Assembly: GCA_016234445.1 (NCBI GenBank) | Contig: JACRBT010000014.1 | Coordinates: 62,001 to 126,000 of the forward strand | Direction: 5' to 3' | From: Chloroflexota bacterium | Lineage (GTDB): Bacteria; Chloroflexota; Dehalococcoidia; Tepidiformales; Tepidiformaceae | Length of the DNA: 64,000 nt | Shown: positions 28,427-35,261 of the stretch, piece after piece | Layout of the letters: every line of letters begins with the position of its first letter | Position numbering within the stretch: position 1 is the stretch's first letter | The notes under the pieces: model-generated | What the model was told of the DNA's origin: nothing | What the model saw: the letters and a program-made list of their open reading frames with translations, nothing else | The model's database searches: none | Position numbers and translations under genes: made by a program

Positions 28427-29260
28427 ATGTCCATCCAGGTCACCCTCATCTCCCACAGCGAAGACCCCATGCGGTCGCTCTACATGGCCTATCGCACCTG
28501 CTACAGCCAGCTGACACCGCAACAGGTGCTCAAGCGCATCGGCGACGACCGGATCACGGACGCCGAGATGAAGCACTTCATCGAAGAGCGCCTGAAGACG
28601 GGCCACGCGAGCCCGCTGGAGCAGGTCTCCTTCGAATTCGCGATCAGCGGCGTCTCGCGCGCCTTCAGCCACCAGTTCGTCCGCCACCGCGTCGGGATCT
28701 CCTTCGAACAACAGAGCCAGCGCTACGTCACCTATAAGGACGGCGAGTTCCCCTACACGGTCCCGGAGACGGTGCGGAAGGCGGGGCTGGCGGACGAGAT
28801 GGCCGGGCACTTCCGCGAAGTGGGCGAGCTTTACGAAAAGATGGTCGCCGCCGGGGTGCCCGCCGAGGACGCGCGCTTCCTTTTGCCGAACGCAACGAAC
28901 ACGAACTTCAAGATCACGGTGAACTTCCAGGCGCTCCTTCACATCTGCGACCTGCGGCTCTGCACGCGTGCCCAGTGGGAGTTCCGGAAGGTGGCGGCGC
29001 TGATGCGATCGGAGGTGATGAAGGCCGTGCCGGAGCTGGGCAAGTACCTCCAGCCGAAGTGCGGCGAACTCCGGATGGGGTATTGCGACGAATCCGAAAA
29101 GGACTGGGAAGCCTGCCCGATCGGCCGGGTCCGCCCCCACAAGGACGCCCTCTTCCGCCTCTACGACTCCTACCGTAAGGGCGAACTCGCCCCTCTCCGG
29201 GCCGAGGACTGGGACACGATCGAGGAGAAGGAGAGCGCGGAGGCGGCGGAACCGTATTGA
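28427..29260 (+). CDS. thyX: Flavin-dependent thymidylate synthase ThyX
   Basis: A 277-residue FAD enzyme making dTMP from dUMP with methylene-tetrahydrofolate as one-carbon donor. The ThyX signature RHR-x7-S is present (Arg86-His87-Arg88 ... Ser97, in RHRVGISFEQQSQRY). FLLPNATNTNFKITVNFQAL and the C-terminal HICDLRLCTRAQWEFR match FAD/dUMP-binding parts. ATG 28427 begins MSIQVTLISH; no Shine-Dalgarno precedes it, only heptad repeats. A long upstream open frame is antisense to fabF and is not coding. Confidence 0.95.
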   Translation: MSIQVTLISHSEDPMRSLYMAYRTCYSQLTPQQVLKRIGDDRITDAEMKHFIEERLKTGHASPLEQVSFEFAISGVSRAFSHQFVRHRVGISFEQQSQRYVTYKDGEFPYTVPETVRKAGLADEMAGHFREVGELYEKMVAAGVPAEDARFLLPNATNTNFKITVNFQALLHICDLRLCTRAQWEFRKVAALMRSEVMKAVPELGKYLQPKCGELRMGYCDESEKDWEACPIGRVRPHKDALFRLYDSYRKGELAPLRAEDWDTIEEKESAEAAEPY

Positions 29261-29265
29261 GGTGC

Positions 29266-29335
29266 GAGTGCTGAGTGCTCAGGACTGAGTCGGGTGCGGG
29301 CACTCAGAACTCAGAACTCAGAACCCAGCACTCGG
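29266..29335. repeat. Heptanucleotide repeat tract, 10 units
   Basis: Ten 7-mers (gagtgct, gagtgct, caggact, gagtcgg, gtgcggg, cactcag, aactcag, aactcag, aacccag, cactcgg) fill the gap between the convergent thyX and lipoprotein stops. It opens gagtgct and later carries actcag words, so it has the same inverted sense as the 8989-9107 tract. Confidence 0.8.
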
Positions 29336-29337
29336 TC

Positions 29338-29979
29338 CTACCTTGGCGTGATGACCCAGAACCAGGTGTAGCCGGGCTCGGGTTCGGCGAAGCGGACGGC
29401 TTTGCCCTGGAAGCCGGGTGGGGGTGTCATGAGGTCTCGGGGCTCCCGGTCGACGAACTGGGTCGTCACCTGGATGTAGCGCTTCCCGCCCGCGGGGTTG
29501 TCACGGTCGGCCCAGAGCCTCCAACCACAGCTGACTCCTGCAACGCCGACCACGGCGCTGCCGCGCATCCAGTCGCCGGCGATGAGGATGCGGTCGAAGT
29601 AGATGAAGACATCCGCGATGGGCGCGGTCGTCCGGTAGAGCTGGACGGTCCGGTCGCGGTCATCCAGCCGGTCCGGCAGCTCTTTGGGGACGAAGCTGTC
29701 GAGCAGTTCCGCGCCCGGGAAGACGGGGAGGTCCTTCTCCTTCGGCTTCACGGAGGCGCCGGCCGGGGTCGGGAACGGCATCGGGGAGGGAGTGGGGAAG
29801 AAGAGGTAGGTGGCGGGCGTCTCGTAGGGGCCCCACCGCTCGCACCCCGGCTCCGCGGCCACGCGCTGCCGGTAGCTCTCGTGGGCGAGATCCGCAATGC
29901 CGGAGTCGGACTGCGGGACGCATCCCGCGGAGACCACGAGAACCGCAAGGGCGTAAAGCCACGCATGTGACCATTTCAT
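29338..29979 (-). CDS. Lipoprotein, PGAE family
   Basis: A 213-residue exported lipoprotein: MKWSHAWLYALAVLVVSAGC gives a short signal with lipobox VSAGC. After a linker rich in Pro and Thr comes LPVFPGAELLDSF, a Thr/aromatic segment and ADVFIYFDRIL, the same PGAE-plus-aromatic-helix order as the 15756-16232 lipoprotein. Two Cys in the mature part (about 46 and 150) might pair. No catalytic motif. Function unknown. Confidence 0.75.
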   Translation of the reverse strand: MKWSHAWLYALAVLVVSAGCVPQSDSGIADLAHESYRQRVAAEPGCERWGPYETPATYLFFPTPSPMPFPTPAGASVKPKEKDLPVFPGAELLDSFVPKELPDRLDDRDRTVQLYRTTAPIADVFIYFDRILIAGDWMRGSAVVGVAGVSCGWRLWADRDNPAGGKRYIQVTTQFVDREPRDLMTPPPGFQGKAVRFAEPEPGYTWFWVITPR

Positions 29980-30006
29980 GACGGGACAACCGTACCACTG
30001 GCGTCA

Positions 30007-30170
30007 AGGACGGAGGACGGAGGACGGAGGATGGAGGACTGAGGACTGAGGGCGGAGGACTGAGTCGGCTGGCGGCTTTCGGCGGTCGGGACTCTGGACT
30101 CGGTACTCGGTACTGCGCGGTCGGGTAGAATGCGGCGTACTCGGGCCTCGGAACTCGGGCCTCGGAACTC
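30007..30170. repeat. Heptanucleotide repeat tract, 17 units plus continuation
   Basis: Seventeen 7-mers fill 30007-30125 (aggacgg three times, aggatgg, aggactg, later actcggt and ggtcggg), ending exactly where the TAGAAT -10 begins. More units (ctcgggc, ctcggaa, twice each) follow from 30140 to about 30170, before the DinB-fold gene. Confidence 0.8.
30126..30131 (+). promoter_or_regulatory. Possible -10 element embedded in heptad repeats
   Basis: TAGAAT, 57 nt before the ATG at 30189, sandwiched between two blocks of heptad repeats. The same hexamer is at 24079. Confidence 0.35.
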
Positions 30171-30188
30171 ACCACCCCAGGAGTCGCC

Positions 30189-30743
30189 ATGGAAACCACC
30201 ACCTACATCGCCGCCCAGATCGAGAACGCGGCCAACCTGCTCAAAGGGCTGCTTTCGGACGTGACCGAGGCCGAGTGGCGGTCGCGGGCGGCGCCGGGAC
30301 AGAACCTCTTCGGGTTCGTCGCCTGGCACATGGTGGCCACCCAGGACTGGGTGGTGCGGGTCGCGCTCCAGGGTCTGCCGATGGTCGCTTCGGGGCCGGA
30401 GTGGGTGGCGCGGGGGGTGGGCATCTGCCACGTGCCCTTCGGGATGCCCGCCGCCGAGGCCGACGCGCTGGCGCTGGCGACGACCCCCGCGGACGTCGTG
30501 GCCTACTCGGAGGCGGTGCTGAAGCATTCGATCGCGTGGCTTACGGTGGCGGGGCCGGGGGCGCTGGACGCGGTGCCGCCGGGGTCGAACCGGACCGGCT
30601 ACAGCGAGATCGCGGCCTACCGGCAGCAGTGCTCGCACATGGAGGGCTGGCCGGCCTGGGATCTGTTCGCGCGGCCCGCGATCGGCCACGTCCGCGGCCA
30701 CCTGGGGGAACTGGACCTGGTGAAGACGCTGCTGCGGGGGTAG
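30189..30743 (+). CDS. DinB-fold (DinB/YfiT) four-helix metal protein
   Basis: A 184-residue protein with the DinB-like four-helix bundle: helix 1 ENAANLLKGLLSDVTEAEW, then a His in GFVAWHMVATQDW (about 43-55) and two more in the C-terminal helix IGHVRGHLGELDLVK, the usual three-His metal site. Family members include thiol transferases and many uncharacterised stress proteins; the DinB name does not imply a polymerase. No SOS box was seen upstream. ATG 30189 is preceded by CAGGAGTCGCC, a good Shine-Dalgarno. Confidence 0.8.
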   Translation: METTTYIAAQIENAANLLKGLLSDVTEAEWRSRAAPGQNLFGFVAWHMVATQDWVVRVALQGLPMVASGPEWVARGVGICHVPFGMPAAEADALALATTPADVVAYSEAVLKHSIAWLTVAGPGALDAVPPGSNRTGYSEIAAYRQQCSHMEGWPAWDLFARPAIGHVRGHLGELDLVKTLLRG

Positions 30744-30770
30744 GGGCGGGGTGGCGGTGAGCAGCGCAGC

Positions 30771-30790
30771 AATTCCCCCTATGGGGAATT
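30771..30790. promoter_or_regulatory. Perfect palindrome, candidate operator
   Basis: AATTCCCC-CTAT-GGGGAATT, an 8-bp inverted repeat with a 4-bp spacer, 89 nt before the next ATG. It has no T-run after it, so an operator is more likely than a terminator. A+T content is unusually high for this window. Confidence 0.45.
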
Positions 30791-30878
30791 CCTCGCGGGC
30801 GCTGAGAAGCAGTGGCGAGGCGCCGGTTATGATTAAGGTGCCTCGCACTCGAGTGTAAGAGCACCGGAGGGGCTTCCC

Positions 30879-31886
30879 ATGCGAAAAGCGATCGTTGGTG
30901 GCAGCGGTGCGGGGATCGGGTTCCTCGTCGGGATAGGATTCGAAGTGAGCCCGCTGCAGAGTTGGTGGTTCTCCATTCCAATTTGGGCCATCGCCGCGGT
31001 CTGGGGGACTGCGTGGATGATCGCAGCGATGAACGAAAAGGAGATGGCTTGGCGGTCGCCGATTCGATGGCCGATCACAAAGCGCCAAGCGAGGCCGGAG
31101 CTTTCCAAGCACCCCTCCGGGGTCGGGGGGGAAGAAGTTAAGGAAGTAGTTCAGCTGAGCACGGGAGACCCAGTCCTAGACCGCTTCAACGCAGAATGGA
31201 GGAACAGACGGACGAGGGATGGCGCGAGACAAACAGCCACTCAGTATGTGAATACTCATCCGGACATGTTCAGCGACTTCGGCGGCAAGGACATTCCAGA
31301 GTTGGTCGCCCTCGTCGAGGAACACCGGCGTACCGCGCAAGACGCCGAACGTGCACGCACGCGAGTGGACTTATGGTTGTTGGCGATGCATCCACCACAA
31401 CGCATCACCGGACAAGTCGACATGGCGGTCAGGCCGCCTTCTTCTCAGGATGGGCCGATCCTTTCGGGTGAGGTCATTGCCGGCGCGGGCACACAAGGTG
31501 GCGATGAGAGCCAACCGCTCGCGCCGCGCCCCGAGCCTCCTGACCGTTCGCACACGGAAGTTGCCATCCGCACCTACCCGCCGCGTGCCTGGAACACCCC
31601 CGCCACGCGTGTGGACGGCCAGACTGTCCGGTTCGTGACGGAAGGGGGTGAGACTGGCATCCCCCTCCCCGGAAAGCTCCGCTCGATGCGTTTTCTGACG
31701 CCCCATGAGCAGATAGTCCGAGCAGCAGACCTGCCGGCGACGGTCCCGTTGGGGGACGGGCGGCATCTGACGGTCGTCGCCTTCAAATGGGGAGAGGTCA
31801 CGGACACGGCACTTGGCTACGCAATCATCGACGAAGCAGATGCCGTGGGTGTCGAAGTCATGTTTCAGGCCTTCTACGAAACATAG
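30879..31886 (+). CDS. Hypothetical protein with two N-terminal membrane helices
   Basis: A 335-residue protein with no family I recognise. Two membrane helices lie at about 4-22 and 29-50 (IWAIAAVWGTAWMIAA), followed by a soluble part with a helical stretch DIPELVALVEEHRRTAQDAERAR, a Pro-rich linker and a strand-rich C-terminal domain. ATG 30879 has GGAGGGG upstream. Base composition is clearly less G+C-rich than its neighbours and codon choice is more relaxed, which suggests recent transfer. No partner gene is evident. Confidence 0.6.
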   Translation: MRKAIVGGSGAGIGFLVGIGFEVSPLQSWWFSIPIWAIAAVWGTAWMIAAMNEKEMAWRSPIRWPITKRQARPELSKHPSGVGGEEVKEVVQLSTGDPVLDRFNAEWRNRRTRDGARQTATQYVNTHPDMFSDFGGKDIPELVALVEEHRRTAQDAERARTRVDLWLLAMHPPQRITGQVDMAVRPPSSQDGPILSGEVIAGAGTQGGDESQPLAPRPEPPDRSHTEVAIRTYPPRAWNTPATRVDGQTVRFVTEGGETGIPLPGKLRSMRFLTPHEQIVRAADLPATVPLGDGRHLTVVAFKWGEVTDTALGYAIIDEADAVGVEVMFQAFYET

Positions 31887-31944
31887 GCGGCAGTTCGGTG
31901 GCCTTCGGCCCCGCGTCACCCCCACGTCCCTGCCCCGGCGGGTG

Positions 31945-31950
31945 TAGACT
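31945..31950 (+). promoter_or_regulatory. Possible -10 element
   Basis: TAGACT, 29 nt before the GTG at 31980, related to the TAGAAT words at 24079 and 30126. Confidence 0.3.
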
Positions 31951-31979
31951 GGCGGCACTTTCGTGCCTGGAGGTCTGCC

Positions 31980-32867
31980 GTGACCCGTGTCTCCGAAACT
32001 GAACTCAGCCTCGTTGAGGGGGTCCTCTCGACGCCCTACCGCAACGTCATCAACCCCAACGCCGCGGCCGGTGCCGGCAGCATCCATGATCAGGCGACGG
32101 CGACGAAGCTCGGCTTCCGCGGCGGCACCGTCGCCGGCTCGAACCACATGGACCTCTTCCCGCCGCTCGCCCTCGCCGCCTTCGGGCAGCGCTGGTTCGA
32201 ACGCGGCTCGCTCTCGCTCTTCTTCCGCAACGCCACCATCGACCGCGAACCCGTGCGCGCCTCCATCCGCCAGCCCGCCGCGGGCGCGACCGACGTCCAG
32301 GTCGACGCCTGGATCGACCGTGAGGACGGGATGCGGGTCGCGGAAGGGAGCCTGGCGGTGGGTGACCCGGGCGAGCCGCCGGCCCTCCAGCGCATCCCCC
32401 TCGAAGACATCGACCCCAACGGCTGCCGCATCCTCCGGGAGATGAAGGTGGGCGACGAGATCCCGGCGGGGGGCGTCATCTTCTCCGAAAAGCAGCACGC
32501 GGACCGGATGGCGATCATCACGGAGAAGCTGTCGTGGTACGGGCCGGAGTCGCCGTGGGGCGGCACGGTCCTGAGCCCGGCGGAGATGGTCGGGCTGCTC
32601 TACGCGCAGCCGGTCGCGACGCTGCGCAAGCAGATCAAGAACGCGGTCGGGCTCTTCGGGGCGATCGAACTGCGGAACATCAACGGCCCGGCGCTGCTGG
32701 AGACGCCCTACCAGGTGAGCGGCCGGGTGATCGCGGTCGGCCAGAGCCCGAAGACGGAATTCTTCTGGTTCGAAACGTTCGCCGACGACCAGGACGGCAA
32801 GCGGATCTGCGAGATGCGAATGCTGTTGCGGTTCATGAAGGCGTCGTCGCCGCTCTGGGCGGAGTGA
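31980..32867 (+). CDS. MaoC/hotdog-like protein
   Basis: A 295-residue soluble protein. SIHDQATATKLGFRGGTVAGSNHMDLF resembles the MaoC-type hydratase region where His and Asp act on an enoyl thioester, and the later WIDREDGMRVAEGSLAVGD would fit a hotdog beta-sheet. The second half reads as a further alpha/beta unit. Enoyl-CoA hydratase activity is possible but unproven. GTG 31980 follows GGAGG at about 31970. It stands alone between the orphan gene and the toxin-antitoxin pair. Confidence 0.55.
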   Translation: MTRVSETELSLVEGVLSTPYRNVINPNAAAGAGSIHDQATATKLGFRGGTVAGSNHMDLFPPLALAAFGQRWFERGSLSLFFRNATIDREPVRASIRQPAAGATDVQVDAWIDREDGMRVAEGSLAVGDPGEPPALQRIPLEDIDPNGCRILREMKVGDEIPAGGVIFSEKQHADRMAIITEKLSWYGPESPWGGTVLSPAEMVGLLYAQPVATLRKQIKNAVGLFGAIELRNINGPALLETPYQVSGRVIAVGQSPKTEFFWFETFADDQDGKRICEMRMLLRFMKASSPLWAE

Positions 32868-32876
32868 GGACACGGC

Positions 32877-32918
32877 GCATCGAAGTTGATGCGTGATATG
32901 ATGCCTGCGTGAGCATCA
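32877..32918. promoter_or_regulatory. Candidate toxin-antitoxin operator, paired inverted repeats
   Basis: Two inverted repeats of the same half-site: GCATC-N6-GATGC (32877-32892) and TGATGC-N8-GCATCA (32899-32918), with TATGAT between them as a possible -10. Antitoxins with ribbon-helix-helix domains commonly repress their own operon at such sites. Confidence 0.5.
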
Positions 32919-32956
32919 GAGCCGCCGTCGGCGGCGCTGGTCTGGGGAGGCTGAGC

Positions 32957-33250
32957 ATGGGCACACACAACCCAACAGTCCGGACGACGGTCGGCATAGA
33001 CGCGAGCCTTCTCGCGGCGGCAGACCGGATCGTCAGGACGGGACGCTTCCGGAGCCGGGGCGAACTCCTGGAGGCCGCCCTTCGCCGGGAGATCCTGCGG
33101 CTGGAGGACGAGGAGATCGACCGCCAGATCCGCGCGATGGCGGACGACCCTGAGGCGCTGGCGGAGGAGACCCGGGTGGCAGGCGAGTTCGAGCGGTCCG
33201 ACTGGGAGGCGTTCCAGCTCGCGGAGGGGCGGGAGCCGGCGCGCCGGTGA
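32957..33250 (+). CDS. Ribbon-helix-helix antitoxin
   Basis: A 97-residue ParD/CopG-like protein. Residues about 8-45 form the ribbon-helix-helix (VRTTVGIDASLLAAADRIVRTGRFRSRGELLEAAL); the acidic tail (EDEEIDRQIRAMADDPEALAEETRVAGEFERSDWE) would bind and neutralise the toxin. ATG 32957 has GGGGAGG 6 nt upstream. Its TGA overlaps the toxin GTG in GTGA (33247-33250), so the pair is translationally coupled, antitoxin first. Confidence 0.88.
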   Translation: MGTHNPTVRTTVGIDASLLAAADRIVRTGRFRSRGELLEAALRREILRLEDEEIDRQIRAMADDPEALAEETRVAGEFERSDWEAFQLAEGREPARR

Positions 33251-33603
33251 AGCGAGGCGACGTCTACCTCGCCCGACTCGACCCCAGCGAAGGGTCCGAG
33301 CAGGCCGGAGTGCGGCCCGTGGTCATCGTCAGCCGCGACTCCCTGAACGAGACCATCTCGACGCTCATCGTGGTCCCTTGCACGACTCTGCGGGAGGGAA
33401 AGAGTGTCTATCCGCAGCAGGTCGTCGCTCGTGCCCCGGAGGGCGGCCTCCCGCAGGACTCGATTGTGCTTTGCGAACAGGTCCGTACCATCGGCAAGCA
33501 CCGGCTGCTCCGGCTCCTCGGCTCGCTCTCCCCGGGAACGATGAGCCGCGTCGAACGCGGGCTGACTGTGGCGCTCCAGCTCAACCGTCCTCCGCTGGCC
33601 TGA
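33247..33603 (+). CDS. MazF/PemK-type endoribonuclease toxin
   Basis: A 118-residue toxin of the MazF/PemK fold: MKRGDVYLARLDPSEGSEQAG, then VRPVVIVSRD, LIVVPCTT and DSIVLCEQVRTIGKHRL, the conserved strands of mRNA interferases. The Arg in VRP and the Thr/Ser in CTT lie at the usual active-site positions. It pairs with the upstream antitoxin. The next gene is convergent, 27 bp away. Confidence 0.9.
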   Translation: MKRGDVYLARLDPSEGSEQAGVRPVVIVSRDSLNETISTLIVVPCTTLREGKSVYPQQVVARAPEGGLPQDSIVLCEQVRTIGKHRLLRLLGSLSPGTMSRVERGLTVALQLNRPPLA

Positions 33604-33630
33604 CGTTGCTCCGGGCCCCGGGTGCTGCCG

Positions 33631-35190
33631 TCAGTCCTCCGCGGGCGGCCAGGCGATGTTGATGACGGTGCCGAGGCCGGGGATGCGCAGGAGCCCGGGA
33701 GCGTCGACCACGGCCTTGACGGCCTCCTTCGCGGTGCAGCCGGTCCGGTCCATCTCCCTGAGGAGCGCGGCGACGACGACCGGGGCGGCGAAGGATGTGC
33801 CGCTCCAGCGAGCCCAGCCCTCGAAGTCGTCCGGGTCGTCCTCGGTGCGTGTGCTCAGGCCCGGGGCGAAACCGTCCCACTCCCTGAAGAAGGTGCTGAT
33901 GACTTCGGTGCCGGGGGCGCAGGCCCGTACCCACGGACCGAAGTTGGTGAACGGGGCCGGCCCGAGCGGTCCAAGTGCGCCAACGCTGACAACGTCGGGG
34001 AGGCAGGCCGGGTAGGCACGGCGCCAGGTCCCGTCGTTGCCGGCTGAGGCGACAACCACCGCGCCGAGGTCCTGCAACCTGGTGATGATGCCCTTGAGGC
34101 TGTCTATCTCGGCTTGTGCATAGCCGCTGAACGAGAGGTTGAAGATGGTGTACTTCAGGAGATCCGGGGCCTTGGCCTTCACCGCCTCCATCTCCAGGGC
34201 AGCCCCCAGGGCTCCGATGTCGACGTCGCCTTCGGGGAAGAAAACCTTGACTTCGTTCAGCTGGTGGTGCGGAGCCAGCAACTCGACGATGCCGGCAATG
34301 AACGTGCCGTGGCCAGCAACAGGGTCGAGGGCTTTGTCGCCGTCCTCGTCGAGAGCATCGACCCCCCCGTTTTCGGTCCAGGTGTTGGGCCCGGTGAGCT
34401 GGTAGCCTTTGGAGCTCAGCTTGGAAGCCGTGAACTTCTCCTTCAGGAGCAACGGGCGCGGATCCTTGTTGGCCCCGGCCACGGTCTTCTTGTAGCTGTC
34501 GGGCGGGAAACCGCTGTCGAAGATGAACACCTCCCCTCTGTTCAGCTTGGCCGCGGCCGCGCGCTTCGCTGCCGCGGCGTTCGGCGCCGCCTTTGGCGTC
34601 CTGGTGGAGTGGGCGCTGTTCAAGTGGTGCCCGGTCTTTTTCATGGGATAACCGAACGGGTTGCCGTAAAGCGGGTTCCCGTACAGGGGATTCCCATAGA
34701 GCGGGTTGCCGTAGAGGGGGTTGCCATACAGCGGGTTCCCGTAAAGTGGGTTGCCGTAGAGCGGATTCCCGTACAGGGGGTTGCCGTAGAGGGGGTTCCC
34801 GTAGAGCGGGTTGCCATACAGCGGGTTGCCGTAAAGGGGATTCCCGTAGAGCGGGTTGCCGGCCATGTCGGAGGCGAACAGTACGTAGTTGGGCTCCGCC
34901 TGGAAACCATCCCGCTTCAGCGCGGCGACAACGCTCAGCACGTTCTCAGGGCCGGTAAGCAGGTAGACGTGGTTCCCGTCGAAGTCGTAGAGGTGCTCAT
35001 AAAGCGGCCTGTCGTTCTCGTCCCTGGTAATGTGGCGCTCGTCGTCAAGCCATTCCTTCACAGGAAATCTTCCGCCCAGGCCGTCGCGGGCAATAATCTG
35101 CCTCGGCCGGTAGAAGAAGCCTCCTTCCGGGTCGTTGGCGTATTCGACGCGGCCTTCCCAGCCTCGGTTGGATCCATCAGGGGCGCTCAT
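33631..35190 (-). CDS. Signal-less subtilisin-like S8 protease with YGNPL repeat linker
   Basis: A 519-residue S8 peptidase. Asp225 (VFIFDSG), His294 (AGHGTFIAGI) and Ser466 (WSGTSFAAP), with oxyanion Asn385 (ASAGNDG), form an intact catalytic set. Residues about 75-105 (YLLTGPENVLSVVAALKRDG) resemble an I9-type inhibitory propeptide. Between propeptide and catalytic domain lie 13 YGNPL units plus one GNPF (111-179), then an Ala/Lys-rich linker. There is no signal peptide, so it probably acts in the cytosol. ATG 35190 is chosen, with GGAGAG 7 nt upstream. It is the last of three same-strand genes, after two STAND/cyclase genes, and may be their effector. Confidence 0.85.
   Translation of the reverse strand: MSAPDGSNRGWEGRVEYANDPEGGFFYRPRQIIARDGLGGRFPVKEWLDDERHITRDENDRPLYEHLYDFDGNHVYLLTGPENVLSVVAALKRDGFQAEPNYVLFASDMAGNPLYGNPLYGNPLYGNPLYGNPLYGNPLYGNPLYGNPLYGNPLYGNPLYGNPLYGNPLYGNPLYGNPFGYPMKKTGHHLNSAHSTRTPKAAPNAAAAKRAAAAKLNRGEVFIFDSGFPPDSYKKTVAGANKDPRPLLLKEKFTASKLSSKGYQLTGPNTWTENGGVDALDEDGDKALDPVAGHGTFIAGIVELLAPHHQLNEVKVFFPEGDVDIGALGAALEMEAVKAKAPDLLKYTIFNLSFSGYAQAEIDSLKGIITRLQDLGAVVVASAGNDGTWRRAYPACLPDVVSVGALGPLGPAPFTNFGPWVRACAPGTEVISTFFREWDGFAPGLSTRTEDDPDDFEGWARWSGTSFAAPVVVAALLREMDRTGCTAKEAVKAVVDAPGLLRIPGLGTVINIAWPPAED
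34654..34860 (-). repeat. 15-bp coding tandem repeat, 14 units
   Basis: Fourteen consecutive 15-bp units encode (G-N-P-L-Y)13 then GNPF. Third positions vary between units (e.g. ggg/gga for Pro, gta/ata for Tyr on the plus strand), so the amino-acid repeat is held by selection instead of being a fresh slippage product. Confidence 0.9.
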
Positions 35191-35261
35191 GGGGGTTCTC
35201 TCCATCCTGACATTTGTGGCAAGACGATAGTACGCATGTCGTCAAGCGGGGTGCCGGATAG

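Noticed and set aside
28223-29140. Upstream continuation of the fabF frame
   Set aside because: Open by chance on the antisense of thyX; FabF begins at MNDTLRSRTR (28222).
30189-30743. DNA polymerase IV (dinB) from the family name
   Set aside because: The protein is a 184-residue four-helix DinB/YfiT fold, unrelated to Y-family polymerases.
35200-35261. Canonical sigma-70 promoter for the S8 protease
   Set aside because: TTGACG and TACTAT are present on the minus strand but only 7 nt apart; spacing rules out a standard promoter, so it is only mentioned as a possibility.
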